A stretch of 64,000 nt of DNA, taken from positions 49,800 through 113,799 of the forward strand of contig NZ_FREV01000009.1 in the NCBI RefSeq assembly GCF_900143545.1, in the 5' to 3' direction. This document shows positions 1 to 7,420 of this stretch, in pieces. Source of the DNA: Loktanella sp. Alg231-35 (GTDB lineage Bacteria; Pseudomonadota; Alphaproteobacteria; Rhodobacterales; Rhodobacteraceae). Each line of letters starts with the position of its first letter. Position 1 is the stretch's first letter. The translations under genes and the position numbers were made by a program. The notes under the pieces are model-generated. The model was not told where the DNA came from and ran no database searches. It saw only the letters and a program-made list of their open reading frames with translations.

Positions 1-776
1 AAACGCTGCCGCCACACGGCCCCGCCCATATAGGTCAGCGCCGAATACAGCTGATTGGGACAGTCATCGATCCATTGGCGCAGTTTATCACCGCCAGGTT
101 CCTCAAACGCCGCGCGTTGCAGCACGCCGTATTTGACGCGCACAACGTCCCAGCCGAAAGCATCAAAGATCTGCTCAACCCGTTGAAACAGCCCCTCGCG
201 CACCACACCGTCAAGCGATTGGCGGTTATAGTCGATAATCCACCAGCAATTGCGCAGATCGTTCTTCCAGCCCTCTTGCAGGGCTTCGTAGATATTGCCT
301 TCGTCCAGTTCGGCATCACCGACCAGTGCAATCATGCGCCCCTGTTCTTGATCGCCACCCCAAGTCTTGGCCTGAATGTAGTCCTGCACGATGGACGCAA
401 AGGACGTGATCGCCACTCCAAGCCCAACCGAGCCAGTCGAAAAATCCACATCATCAATATCCTTGGTGCGGCTAGGATAGCTTTGCACGCCGCCAAAGCC
501 GCGGAAATTCTCCATCTTTTCCTTGGTCTGATTGCCCATCAAATATTGAATGGCATGAAAGATTGGGGACGCGTGAGGCTTTACTGCTACCCGGTCTTCG
601 GGGCGCAATATCCGAAAATAAAGCGCCGTCATGATCGACACCATCGAAGCCGAGGAAGCCTGATGCCCGCCAACTTTGATCCCATCCGCTTTGGGACGAA
701 TGTGGTTGGCATTGTGGATCATCCAATGGGACAGCCACAGCAAACGCTGTTCAATGGCTTTGAGGTCTTCGGACAT
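1..776 (-). CDS. mdeB: Homodimeric pyruvate dehydrogenase E1-like protein (2-oxobutyrate dehydrogenase E1), N-terminal part
   Basis: This gene starts at 776 and runs off the left edge, so only the first 258 codons are visible. The translation begins MSEDLKAIEQRLLWLSHWM and carries the AceE/transketolase ThDP motif as GDAELDEGN, followed by IDYNRQSLDG, as in homodimeric E1 subunits of pyruvate dehydrogenase. An AAGGA ribosome site overlaps the stop codon of mdeA 12 bases upstream, so the two genes are one transcript. In Pseudomonas putida the equivalent gene mdeB lies beside methionine gamma-lyase and handles the 2-oxobutyrate that the lyase releases, giving propionyl-CoA. The specific substrate here is inferred from that gene order; general E1 family membership is clear. 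Confidence 0.85.
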   Translation of the reverse strand, partial: MSEDLKAIEQRLLWLSHWMIHNANHIRPKADGIKVGGHQASSASMVSIMTALYFRILRPEDRVAVKPHASPIFHAIQYLMGNQTKEKMENFRGFGGVQSYPSRTKDIDDVDFSTGSVGLGVAITSFASIVQDYIQAKTWGGDQEQGRMIALVGDAELDEGNIYEALQEGWKNDLRNCWWIIDYNRQSLDGVVREGLFQRVEQIFDAFGWDVVRVKYGVLQRAAFEEPGGDKLRQWIDDCPNQLYSALTYMGGAVWRQR

Positions 777-787
777 GTCGAATTTCC

Positions 788-1993
788 TTATGCAGCGTTG
801 CTGATTGGCGGTTTGGGCAAAGCTTGTTCCAAATCGTAAATCACGTCGTCAATCCCTTCGAGGCCGATAGACAGGCGCACCAACCCTTCGCTGATGCCAT
901 GCAGGGCGCGTTCTTCGGGCGTGTAGGTGGAATGCGTCATGCTAGCGGGGTGTTGCACCAGCGTTTCGGCATCGCCCAGCGAAACTGCGCGCGTGATCAT
1001 CTGCAACCGGTTCATCATCGCGCGTCCAGCCTCAAGCCCGCCTTCCAGCTCAAATGCAATCATGCCGCCAAATTGTGCCATCTGCCGACGGGCCACGTCA
1101 TGTTGTTCAAAGCTTTCCAGCCCCGGATACCAGACCTTTTGTACGCCCCAAGATTGCTCCAGCATCTCGGCAACGGTCCCGGCACTGGAACAATGGCGGT
1201 CCATCCGCAGCTCCAGTGTTTTCAAACCCCGAAGAATCAACATCGCATTGAACGGGGCCATCACAGCCCCCGTCATGTCCTTCATGCCATATAGGCGAAT
1301 TTCTGATACCAGTTCGGCAGAACCAACCAGCAGCCCCGCAACCACATCACCGTGGCCACCCAGATATTTCGTGGCCGAGTGGAGCACGATATCTGCACCG
1401 TGCTTGATCGGCTGGGTCAAATAGGGCGTCGCATAGGTGTTATCGACGACAACCCTAGCCCCGTGCGCGTGCGCAATATCGGACACGGCCTGAATATCCA
1501 CTAGCCGCATATTTGGGTTCGCGGGTGTTTCAAAATACACCACCTTGGTCTTGTCGCTAATCGCGGCAATCAGGTTTTCGGGTGTTGTCAGATCTACATG
1601 GGTTACCGTTACGCCATACTTGGCCAACCCGTGCTGCATGAACGAAAACGTGCAGCCATACAGGGTCTTGTCCAGGATCACTTCGTCTCCTGGGGCCAGA
1701 AGTGTCCACATGGTGGCGGTGATCGCCCCCATTCCCGATGCCAGCGCCAATCCGGCCTCGGCCCCTTCCAGTACCGCAATACGACGTTCCAACAGATCAC
1801 ATGTCGGGTTGGAGATTCGCGAATAGATGTGCCCTGCGCGATCGCCGGCAAACATCTCACCTCCTGCTTCTGCGGTCTCAAAGGCAAAGGTTGATGTCAG
1901 ATGCAGTGGCGGCGTCAAAGCGCCTTCGTTCTCCATCGGATCATAGCCGTGGTGGATGGCACGTGTGGAAAAGCTGTCTGGACGATTGCGCAT
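788..1993 (-). CDS. mdeA: L-methionine gamma-lyase (PLP-dependent)
   Basis: Cytoplasmic PLP enzyme of the Cys/Met metabolism family that splits L-methionine into methanethiol, ammonia and 2-oxobutyrate. The lysine that binds PLP lies in SATKYLGGHGDVVAG (K209), and the cysteine that separates methionine gamma-lyase from cystathionine enzymes is present in LYGCTF (C114); both sit two residues before the P. putida positions 211 and 116. An upstream TTG extends the frame, but the ATG at 1993 has AAGGAG six bases before it, giving 401 residues, the usual length. It is followed by mdeB with 11 bases between and is divergent from mdeR. Methanethiol from methionine is an important sulfur product in marine Roseobacters, which fits the inferred host. 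Confidence 0.92.
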   Translation of the reverse strand: MRNRPDSFSTRAIHHGYDPMENEGALTPPLHLTSTFAFETAEAGGEMFAGDRAGHIYSRISNPTCDLLERRIAVLEGAEAGLALASGMGAITATMWTLLAPGDEVILDKTLYGCTFSFMQHGLAKYGVTVTHVDLTTPENLIAAISDKTKVVYFETPANPNMRLVDIQAVSDIAHAHGARVVVDNTYATPYLTQPIKHGADIVLHSATKYLGGHGDVVAGLLVGSAELVSEIRLYGMKDMTGAVMAPFNAMLILRGLKTLELRMDRHCSSAGTVAEMLEQSWGVQKVWYPGLESFEQHDVARRQMAQFGGMIAFELEGGLEAGRAMMNRLQMITRAVSLGDAETLVQHPASMTHSTYTPEERALHGISEGLVRLSIGLEGIDDVIYDLEQALPKPPISNAA

Positions 1994-2034
1994 TGGATGG
2001 CTCCTTGGTTTCAAGCCTCATAATATTGCAACAT

Positions 2035-2071
2035 GTCAATCAACTGATTTCAAAATATGCTTTGATTTGAC
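2035..2071. promoter_or_regulatory. Candidate MdeR (Lrp-type) operator in the mdeA-mdeR divergent region
   Basis: The 104-base region between the divergent mdeA and mdeR starts holds GTCAATCAA at 2035-2043 facing TTTGATTTGAC at 2061-2071. The arms are inverted copies with one base inserted. A-T-rich imperfect inverted repeats of this kind are typical of Lrp/AsnC binding sites. The assignment is an inference from position and symmetry. Confidence 0.4.
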
Positions 2072-2097
2072 TAATCTTTGGCAGTATATGCTAAAAA

Positions 2098-2565
2098 ATG
2101 AGATCATTGGATAATAAAGATCAACAGATCATCCGAGCCTTGCAACGAAATGGCCGCATGACGAATCAAGACTTGGCGGCAGAGGTAAACCTGTCGCCTT
2201 CTCCTTGCCTTCGGCGGCTCAAACTGTTGGAACAAAACGGGGTTATCACTGGTTACAGTGCAAATATTGATGCCGAGGCCTATGGGCTACCGGTCACTGT
2301 ATTTGTTCATGTCAAACTGGAGAGCCACACAGAGGCGACGGTCCAGCAATTCGAAGCAGACATTACGCGCGTTGATCAGGTGTTGGATTGTTTTGTCATG
2401 ACTGGCACATCGGACTACCTGCTTCGCGTGGTTGTTGCCGACCTCTCAGATTACGAAAATTTCGTGCGTCGAAAGTTGCATTCTGTTGGCAGTATAGCCT
2501 CCATCGACAGCAGTTTTGTCTATGGCGTTGTTAAGAAAACAAATGTGTTTCCAACAATCGGGTAG
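2098..2565 (+). CDS. mdeR: Lrp/AsnC family transcriptional regulator
   Basis: A 155-residue regulator with an N-terminal helix-turn-helix (about residues 4-50; MTNQDLAAEVNLSPSPCLRR contains the recognition region) and a C-terminal RAM/AsnC effector domain (about 65-145). The length and layout are those of the Lrp family. It is divergent from mdeA, matching the P. putida mdeR-mdeA arrangement, where MdeR activates the lyase operon and the amino acid is the effector. The start is ATG at 2098; no strong ribosome site is visible (the bases before it are A-rich). Its 3' end is convergent with the ABC-like gene, with only 18 bases between. Confidence 0.88.
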   Translation: MRSLDNKDQQIIRALQRNGRMTNQDLAAEVNLSPSPCLRRLKLLEQNGVITGYSANIDAEAYGLPVTVFVHVKLESHTEATVQQFEADITRVDQVLDCFVMTGTSDYLLRVVVADLSDYENFVRRKLHSVGSIASIDSSFVYGVVKKTNVFPTIG

Positions 2566-2574
2566 AGCTGCTTG

Positions 2575-2592
2575 GCGGCTTACTTAAGCCGC
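2575..2592. terminator. Possible bidirectional hairpin between convergent genes
   Basis: GCGGCTTA at 2575-2582 and TAAGCCGC at 2585-2592 are perfect inverted arms separated by two bases, so the innermost pairs must open to form a loop. The site lies between the convergent mdeR and ABC-like genes and overlaps the end of the latter. There is no clear T-run on either side, so terminator function is uncertain. Confidence 0.35.
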
Positions 2593-4146
2593 TGACCTTC
2601 CCGGTGGTATTACTACAAAATGGATATCAGGGCGCTGTGTCGCGCGACGCCCAATGATGATGATCGTGCTTTCAACGACGGTGCGCAGTTGATCGATCAG
2701 CAACATGGCGTCAGGCTCGCCAGCTAACCTTGCGGTATCCACGACGATCAGGTCAGGTTTGGACAGGGCGACCCGTGTCAGGTCAATCCTTAGTCCTTGC
2801 GCGGTGTTTACGTTATGCGCGCCCTCAGAAATGCGCGTCATCAACGCATCAGCGTCGCGCGACAAAAGATCCGATAGGCCAAAGTGCTTTGCCATCCGCA
2901 GGATCGCGTCATCTTTGGGGCGCCGCGGGCTGCCCAGTGTCAATACGCGCCGCAGACTTCCCTGAATGGCAAGTGGGGTTTTGTCGACAAAGCCAATCCT
3001 TGGGATGTACTTGCATTGCCCATCATAGAGAATGGTCCAACCCTTCGGGTCATCCAATCCTGCGATTGCTCGGGCAAGTCTTGATCTTTCGCTCAGATCA
3101 CCCCCGCTGAGTTCAACCGTTGTGCCAGCCGCAATACTGATGGCGGGTAACCGCGTGCTTTGCGCGTCCTCTATTTCTACCGAAACCGGGGCACCCCATC
3201 GCTTTGTGCGGCGCAGTTTGCTGTTGTTTGACAGTAACCTAAGCGCCTTATCCCGCGCGATACGCCACGCGCTGAACTGATCCCAAGCCTGCGCGAGATC
3301 GCGTAGCGGCAGCGCCAGAATGGCAAGCATGGACAAAGCCGCAGCAACAGTGCCTGTCGGAAGTTGCGACGTTGTCGCAATCCAAAGTGTGCCAACACCG
3401 GCAAGCGCTAGGCCAAGCTGCGGTATGGTGGTCAGCGTCCCTGCGCGCCAAGCACGGGCGGTCGCATCAACCCGCAGCTGTTGTCCCTGAGCATTCAGAG
3501 CATCGAGTTCTTTCGTGGTCCGCCCCATCAAATCCAACAGCGGCGCCACGGCGATACGTTCGATCATCGCAATCGAGATGTTGGCCCGCCTGCCGCGGAG
3601 GGTTTGGTGCAGAATATCAAATCCATACGCCGCCGCAGCCATGGCAAGCATTGTGATCACGAGGATGCTGACGCTGACCTTTGCAATTTGCGGATCCAGT
3701 AGCCACAGGGTGAAGCCAGCACCCGGTAGAATGAAAGCCGCCGCGATGACACGTGGCATCCCTTGGCCGAACCAGTTACGCGCCGCCGTCAGATCACCGA
3801 CAAAGCGCAGCGACAGCGCCCCTAATCGGCGGCGTTGCAGCTCAGAGTACCGCATCCCGGCAAGATGCGCATAAAGCGTGATCCGCAGACTGTTGGCATA
3901 GCTCTGGCCGATCCTCTCGGATGTTGTCCTGATCAGGACCTCCAAGCAGGAAACAGCAATGCCGACTCCGATGAGTTTGATCATCGTCCAACCCGCAAGG
4001 TCTTCACCTACGTGAATTGCCGCAAAGGCCTCGCGCGTGGCAAAGACCCCAACCCCCAGAAAAAGCGCCTGCAGGATGCCCAGAAAAGGCAGAGTGACCG
4101 CATCAAAGACGCGGTCATCCTTTAGCAAGACTGGCAGCTGTTTCAC
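2584..4146 (-). CDS. ABC exporter-like membrane protein with degenerate ATPase domain
   Basis: A 520-residue protein built like an ABC half-exporter. An N-terminal region with about five or six hydrophobic segments (to about residue 310) is followed by an ATPase-like domain. The nucleotide-binding part is degenerate: where Walker A (GxxGxGKS/T) should be there is VELSGGDLSERSRL with no GK(S/T), no clear LSGGQ signature is seen, and the Walker B-like IVVDTARL has the aspartate but not the following catalytic glutamate. The GTG start at 4146 overlaps the stop codon of the upstream NTPase gene as GTGA, which suggests translational coupling. The apparent in-frame extension upstream is inside that gene and is rejected. 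The protein may be an inactive transporter or a membrane partner of the NTPase. Function unknown. Confidence 0.7.
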   Translation of the reverse strand: MKQLPVLLKDDRVFDAVTLPFLGILQALFLGVGVFATREAFAAIHVGEDLAGWTMIKLIGVGIAVSCLEVLIRTTSERIGQSYANSLRITLYAHLAGMRYSELQRRRLGALSLRFVGDLTAARNWFGQGMPRVIAAAFILPGAGFTLWLLDPQIAKVSVSILVITMLAMAAAAYGFDILHQTLRGRRANISIAMIERIAVAPLLDLMGRTTKELDALNAQGQQLRVDATARAWRAGTLTTIPQLGLALAGVGTLWIATTSQLPTGTVAAALSMLAILALPLRDLAQAWDQFSAWRIARDKALRLLSNNSKLRRTKRWGAPVSVEIEDAQSTRLPAISIAAGTTVELSGGDLSERSRLARAIAGLDDPKGWTILYDGQCKYIPRIGFVDKTPLAIQGSLRRVLTLGSPRRPKDDAILRMAKHFGLSDLLSRDADALMTRISEGAHNVNTAQGLRIDLTRVALSKPDLIVVDTARLAGEPDAMLLIDQLRTVVESTIIIIGRRATQRPDIHFVVIPPGRSAA

Positions 4147-5228
4147 GCGGCACCGCGCATGTTGGACTGACGCAGGTGAGCGGCCGTCAGTTCGGTGACA
4201 ACAGTCTGATCCCAAAGCTCTTCGCGGGTCACGATAGGCAAGCCGCTGACGTCCGCTGCTTCTTTTGCGCCTAGCGGCGAGCAGCTGACTTTGCCTGAAA
4301 TTGCGAACGGACGCAGACCGTAGCGTTCCAACACCATCACACCGCCCATCGCACTAAGCGCATCAGGTGCTGCGAACAGGATGCCATCGAGACGGTTCTT
4401 GATCCGCGAGCCTTCCAGAATGGCACGTGTTTCTTGTTGGAACACACCGTCCGCAATCTCAACGACAACCATGTTGGCGCCATTTGCAGCAGCGGTGGCG
4501 ACAAGCGTATCAAATCCTTCTTCGATACGCTCAAGCGGCATCTTAAAGGTCGTGGCCATGCCGGCGTCAGTGAAATCTGTGACTGGCACACCCGCGTCAT
4601 CGAATGCGTTAAAGTCACCAAATGCGCCTGTACCAGTAGCCTTAATACCAGCGACATCAAAACCAGCGCGCTGCAAACCGTGTGCTAGGCTGACCGCCGC
4701 AGTTGTCTTGCCAGAGTTCATTGACGCGCCGAACACACCAATGACCGTGACATCATTGTTTTTGGGTAATTTTGGCAAGGCGTAATCTGCCACGTTCATG
4801 ACTTGATCAGTGGCGTTCTTCAAAAGGCCAATCGGAAGCAGCTTTGTTGGATCGTCCATGCGCATGTGCGCCGCTTCGACTACACCCACAATACCGCCAC
4901 CTGCGGCAAGTTCGATTGGTGCATCGGTGATTTCTGCGCGGCAGAGAAACTGATCTGGCGCATAACGATCACCCAAGCACACAACGACAAGGTCGCCGGG
5001 ATAGGTGATCGAACCACGACGGTCAGCAAGTTGGATACGTCTGTGATGGCCGATTTCAAGGATTTGGCAAAGTACGAGGTCGCCGGCGACCGCATCCTTG
5101 TAGTTCTTTGATAGGCCCGCCAAGTCGTCGCGGTCGACGCGACGGGTCGTGAAGGCCCACTTCGCGCCAGCGATCAGGCGGGCCGTTGCTGTTTTGTCGT
5201 GCATGGTAGGGGGTAGTTGAGCAGTCAT
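4143..5228 (-). CDS. Uncharacterised P-loop NTPase (SIMIBI/BioD-like fold)
   Basis: A 361-residue soluble protein that I do not recognise as a named family member. The N-terminal 150 residues contain a beta-rich stretch, and residues 167-176 form a Walker A loop, GASMNSGKTT. The following segment (GFDVAGIKATGTGAFGD, then DAGMATTF) resembles the dethiobiotin synthetase/MobB/DUF1611 group of deviant P-loop enzymes, in which a small molecule rather than a protein is the usual target. Later segments such as MVVVEIADGVFQQET fit a Walker B-like strand. It is translated just ahead of, and overlapping with, the degenerate ABC protein. Start ATG at 5228 has AAGGAAA upstream. Function cannot be given; the NTPase assignment is firm. 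Confidence 0.75.
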   Translation of the reverse strand: MTAQLPPTMHDKTATARLIAGAKWAFTTRRVDRDDLAGLSKNYKDAVAGDLVLCQILEIGHHRRIQLADRRGSITYPGDLVVVCLGDRYAPDQFLCRAEITDAPIELAAGGGIVGVVEAAHMRMDDPTKLLPIGLLKNATDQVMNVADYALPKLPKNNDVTVIGVFGASMNSGKTTAAVSLAHGLQRAGFDVAGIKATGTGAFGDFNAFDDAGVPVTDFTDAGMATTFKMPLERIEEGFDTLVATAAANGANMVVVEIADGVFQQETRAILEGSRIKNRLDGILFAAPDALSAMGGVMVLERYGLRPFAISGKVSCSPLGAKEAADVSGLPIVTREELWDQTVVTELTAAHLRQSNMRGAA

Positions 5229-5302
5229 TGGATTTTCCTTCGGTGCATATCTGTCATGAACCCAATCTGACGCATGAAGGTGACGGTGGTTTTTCTAGCG
5301 CG

Positions 5303-5331
5303 TGAACAAGTGATGAACAGTTGGATGAACA
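5303..5331. promoter_or_regulatory. Three TGAACA direct repeats upstream of the NTPase gene
   Basis: TGAACA occurs at 5303-5308, 5314-5319 and 5326-5331, 11 and 12 bases apart, so all copies face the same side of the helix. Read on the minus strand the motif is TGTTCA, 75 to 103 bases before the NTPase start. Direct repeats with 11-base spacing are the normal target form for OmpR/PhoB-type response regulators, and one is encoded at 8978. The rest of the 545-base gap 5229-5773 holds no gene that I can support. Confidence 0.4.
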
Positions 5332-5660
5332 AACCATGACGCGGGCGGTTTTCTCTTCCCTGCCATACTTAGATGGCCTGCCGTTGTAAGATTTCCGCCT
5401 TTGGGTCAGCGTGTTCGCCGACAGAGGAGGGCAACAATTTGGGGGGTCCGGTATTACGCAGAACAGTCTATCGGGATAGGCGCCGCCCTTGTTCACGGAT
5501 CGTTTGCCCCCTTGCTTTGTGACAACAAGGATGAGCGATTGTTGCGAAGCGTTCAAACACACTGCGGACACGGACGGCAGACCGGGTCTTCATCTGGGCT
5601 GAACCAGCGGTGGAGGAGAATTCTATCGCCAACCCCTGAAACCCGGCTTGTCATCGAATA

Positions 5661-5677
5661 TTCACAAAACTTTTACA
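5661..5677 (+). promoter_or_regulatory. Direct-repeat element upstream of DUF4956 gene
   Basis: TTCACA at 5661 and TTTACA at 5672 repeat with 11-base spacing, about 97 bases before the DUF4956 start. The spacing and sequence resemble the elements at 5303-5331 (minus strand) and 7270-7285. A shared regulator is an inference. Confidence 0.3.
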
Positions 5678-5773
5678 TAGCGATAATTCCTCATTCAGCG
5701 CAGGTTCAGGCGCAAACATTAGGAATTGATCCAGCGGCTGGCCAATCAAGGACGGCGATCAAGGATCAATACA

Positions 5774-6349
5774 ATGCTCGAAGAAATTCTCGCCTCAGAA
5801 ACACCCATTCGGTTCGTCATCAACGCATTGGCGATGATGATATTGGTTTTTGGACTTTATTATCGTCGTTACCGCGACAAGGAACTGGTGACCGCTGCGT
5901 CACTCTTTAACGTATTCGCCTTTGGTGTGCTGACTGTATTGTCGTCCGTCGAATTCAGTCTCGCCGCAGGGTTTGGGCTTTTCGCCATCCTTGCGTTGTT
6001 CACGCTAAGATCAGAACAGATATCCAAAGTTGAGATCACATACTTCTTCGGCTCGATTGCGATAGCTGTCATTTGTTCGATTCAAGGCACAGAGCTCGCA
6101 TTTGTCGGGGTCATTGTCTCGTTGGTTCTCATCGGTGCTTGGGCCCTGGATCATCCGCGCATTCTGCAATCCGCCGACGGCGTGAAAATCACACTCGACA
6201 AGATCGATCCGCATGCCTTGTCGGACCCCGACGCGATGCGCCGCGACTTGTCCACGCGCTTGGGTGTCGACGTTATGTCCTACCAGATTACCGCGCTCGA
6301 CTACATCAACGATATGGCGCGTATCAACGTGTTCTTCCGCAAAACCTGA
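5774..6349 (+). CDS. DUF4956 family integral membrane protein
   Basis: A 191-residue membrane protein with four probable transmembrane segments in the first 120 residues (for example FVINALAMMILVFGLYY and AFVGVIVSLVLIGAWAL) and a soluble C-terminal tail of about 65 residues. It matches the DUF4956 family, which in many bacteria is encoded next to VTC-domain polyphosphate polymerases, as here (22 bases between the genes). It probably forms the membrane part of a polyphosphate-making complex, by analogy with the eukaryotic VTC complex; that role is inferred. The start ATG at 5774 was chosen because it follows AAGGATC and begins a conserved-looking MLEEIL; the open frame extends 48 bases further upstream without a ribosome site. 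Confidence 0.8.
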   Translation: MLEEILASETPIRFVINALAMMILVFGLYYRRYRDKELVTAASLFNVFAFGVLTVLSSVEFSLAAGFGLFAILALFTLRSEQISKVEITYFFGSIAIAVICSIQGTELAFVGVIVSLVLIGAWALDHPRILQSADGVKITLDKIDPHALSDPDAMRRDLSTRLGVDVMSYQITALDYINDMARINVFFRKT

Positions 6350-6371
6350 CTCTGACCCTAGGGAGACCGAC

Positions 6372-7139
6372 ATGGATAATTCCATCGCAAAAACGCTTGC
6401 CGACTTCGAAACGATTGGCCTTGCAGAATTGAACAGCAAGGCCGCGATGCTAGAGCGGCTCGACAATAAATACATCCTGCCCGCCACTGCCTTTCGGCCC
6501 GCTTTGGCCCGGTTCGCAGCGCATTTCGATGTTCTTGAGATCGACGAGAAGCGCGCCTTCACCTATGCGACCAAATACTATGACGACGCAGAGTTGCGCG
6601 GTTACTACGACCATCATCAGGGGCGCCGAAAGCGCTGCAAGGTCAGAGTGCGTGAATACGTCGACGCGGGCTTCAGCTATCTGGAGGTCAAACTGAAGGA
6701 CAAGCGCAAGGTGACGGTCAAGAAGCGCCTAAAGGTCGATGACAAAGCGAACCCTTTGAACGCGTCGGCGGTAGAATTCATCGAAGATAACTATCGCGAT
6801 CTCTACGCACAGAACTTTGGCAAAACACTGCATCCGGTGATTGCCATGCAGTATCAGCGCATCACACTGGTCGCCAGGCAAGGTGGGGAGCGCATGACGA
6901 TCGATACCAGTCTCCGGTTCGAAGCCAATGGGATCGTTCGGGCGGTTCAGCCCGACATGTTTATTGTCGAGACAAAATCGGCGCGGGGCAACGGGATTGC
7001 CGACAGAATTCTCAGAAGTCTGCACCTTCATCCGACGAAACGCTGCTCAAAATACTGCATCGGCATGGCTACAACGGGCGCTGTGCAACGACAAAACAAG
7101 TTCCTGCCCGCACTAAAGAAACTCCGTCTTGCGCACTGA
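6372..7139 (+). CDS. VTC-domain polyphosphate polymerase
   Basis: A 255-residue protein consisting almost entirely of the VTC tunnel domain of the CYTH/triphosphate-tunnel superfamily, which makes polyphosphate from ATP. The basic and acidic residues lining the tunnel are visible in order: LDNKYIL, TKYYDD, KVRVREY, YLEVKLK, MQYQRITL, IVETKS and CSKYC. Start ATG at 6372 has GGGAG seven bases upstream; a longer frame is discarded because it overlaps DUF4956. The gene follows DUF4956 in a two-gene unit. No CotH-type partner, often found with this pair elsewhere, is present here. The phosphate theme continues with the Na/Pi transporter at 10506. Catalytic activity is inferred from the motifs. Confidence 0.85.
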   Translation: MDNSIAKTLADFETIGLAELNSKAAMLERLDNKYILPATAFRPALARFAAHFDVLEIDEKRAFTYATKYYDDAELRGYYDHHQGRRKRCKVRVREYVDAGFSYLEVKLKDKRKVTVKKRLKVDDKANPLNASAVEFIEDNYRDLYAQNFGKTLHPVIAMQYQRITLVARQGGERMTIDTSLRFEANGIVRAVQPDMFIVETKSARGNGIADRILRSLHLHPTKRCSKYCIGMATTGAVQRQNKFLPALKKLRLAH

Positions 7140-7269
7140 CCCGCCCATTGGGGCTGTAAGTGACGCAGGGACCGGATCGAAGTGCCGAGATGAAAGGTTA
7201 AGCCAATACTAATACCGGAGCGGAATTGGCCCCGAATGTGCGTGGTTCAGCCAGAAGTTAGTTAAGGCA

Positions 7270-7285
7270 TTCATCAAATGTTCAT
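7270..7285 (+). promoter_or_regulatory. TTCAT direct repeat upstream of the sensor kinase
   Basis: TTCAT at 7270 and 7281 are 11 bases apart, about 140 bases before the kinase gene in the 281-base gap 7140-7420. It resembles the repeat groups at 5303-5331 (TTCAT on the minus strand) and 5661-5677, so the response regulator at 8978 might control both itself and the polyphosphate genes. No gene is visible in the gap. Confidence 0.3.
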
Positions 7286-7420
7286 ATTTCTGACAAGCGT
7301 CGTTAATGATATGAGCATAGAAGAGATTAATCGGGCAACATCAGCGGCATCTTCGTTTGAATTTAGATGTTGGGGCAAGATGGCTCGCAGAGCCTTCATG
7401 AGTAGAGGCGCGACGTATCA

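Noticed and set aside
75..839. 254-codon plus-strand frame opposite the first minus-strand gene
   Set aside because: It is antisense to mdeB, whose translation has clear E1 motifs; the plus frame has no family resemblance.
4143..5228. Calling the P-loop NTPase a D-glutamate N-acetyltransferase (DgcN, DUF1611)
   Set aside because: Only the P-loop region is similar; the N-terminal half does not follow the DgcN pattern and no DgcA partner is adjacent.
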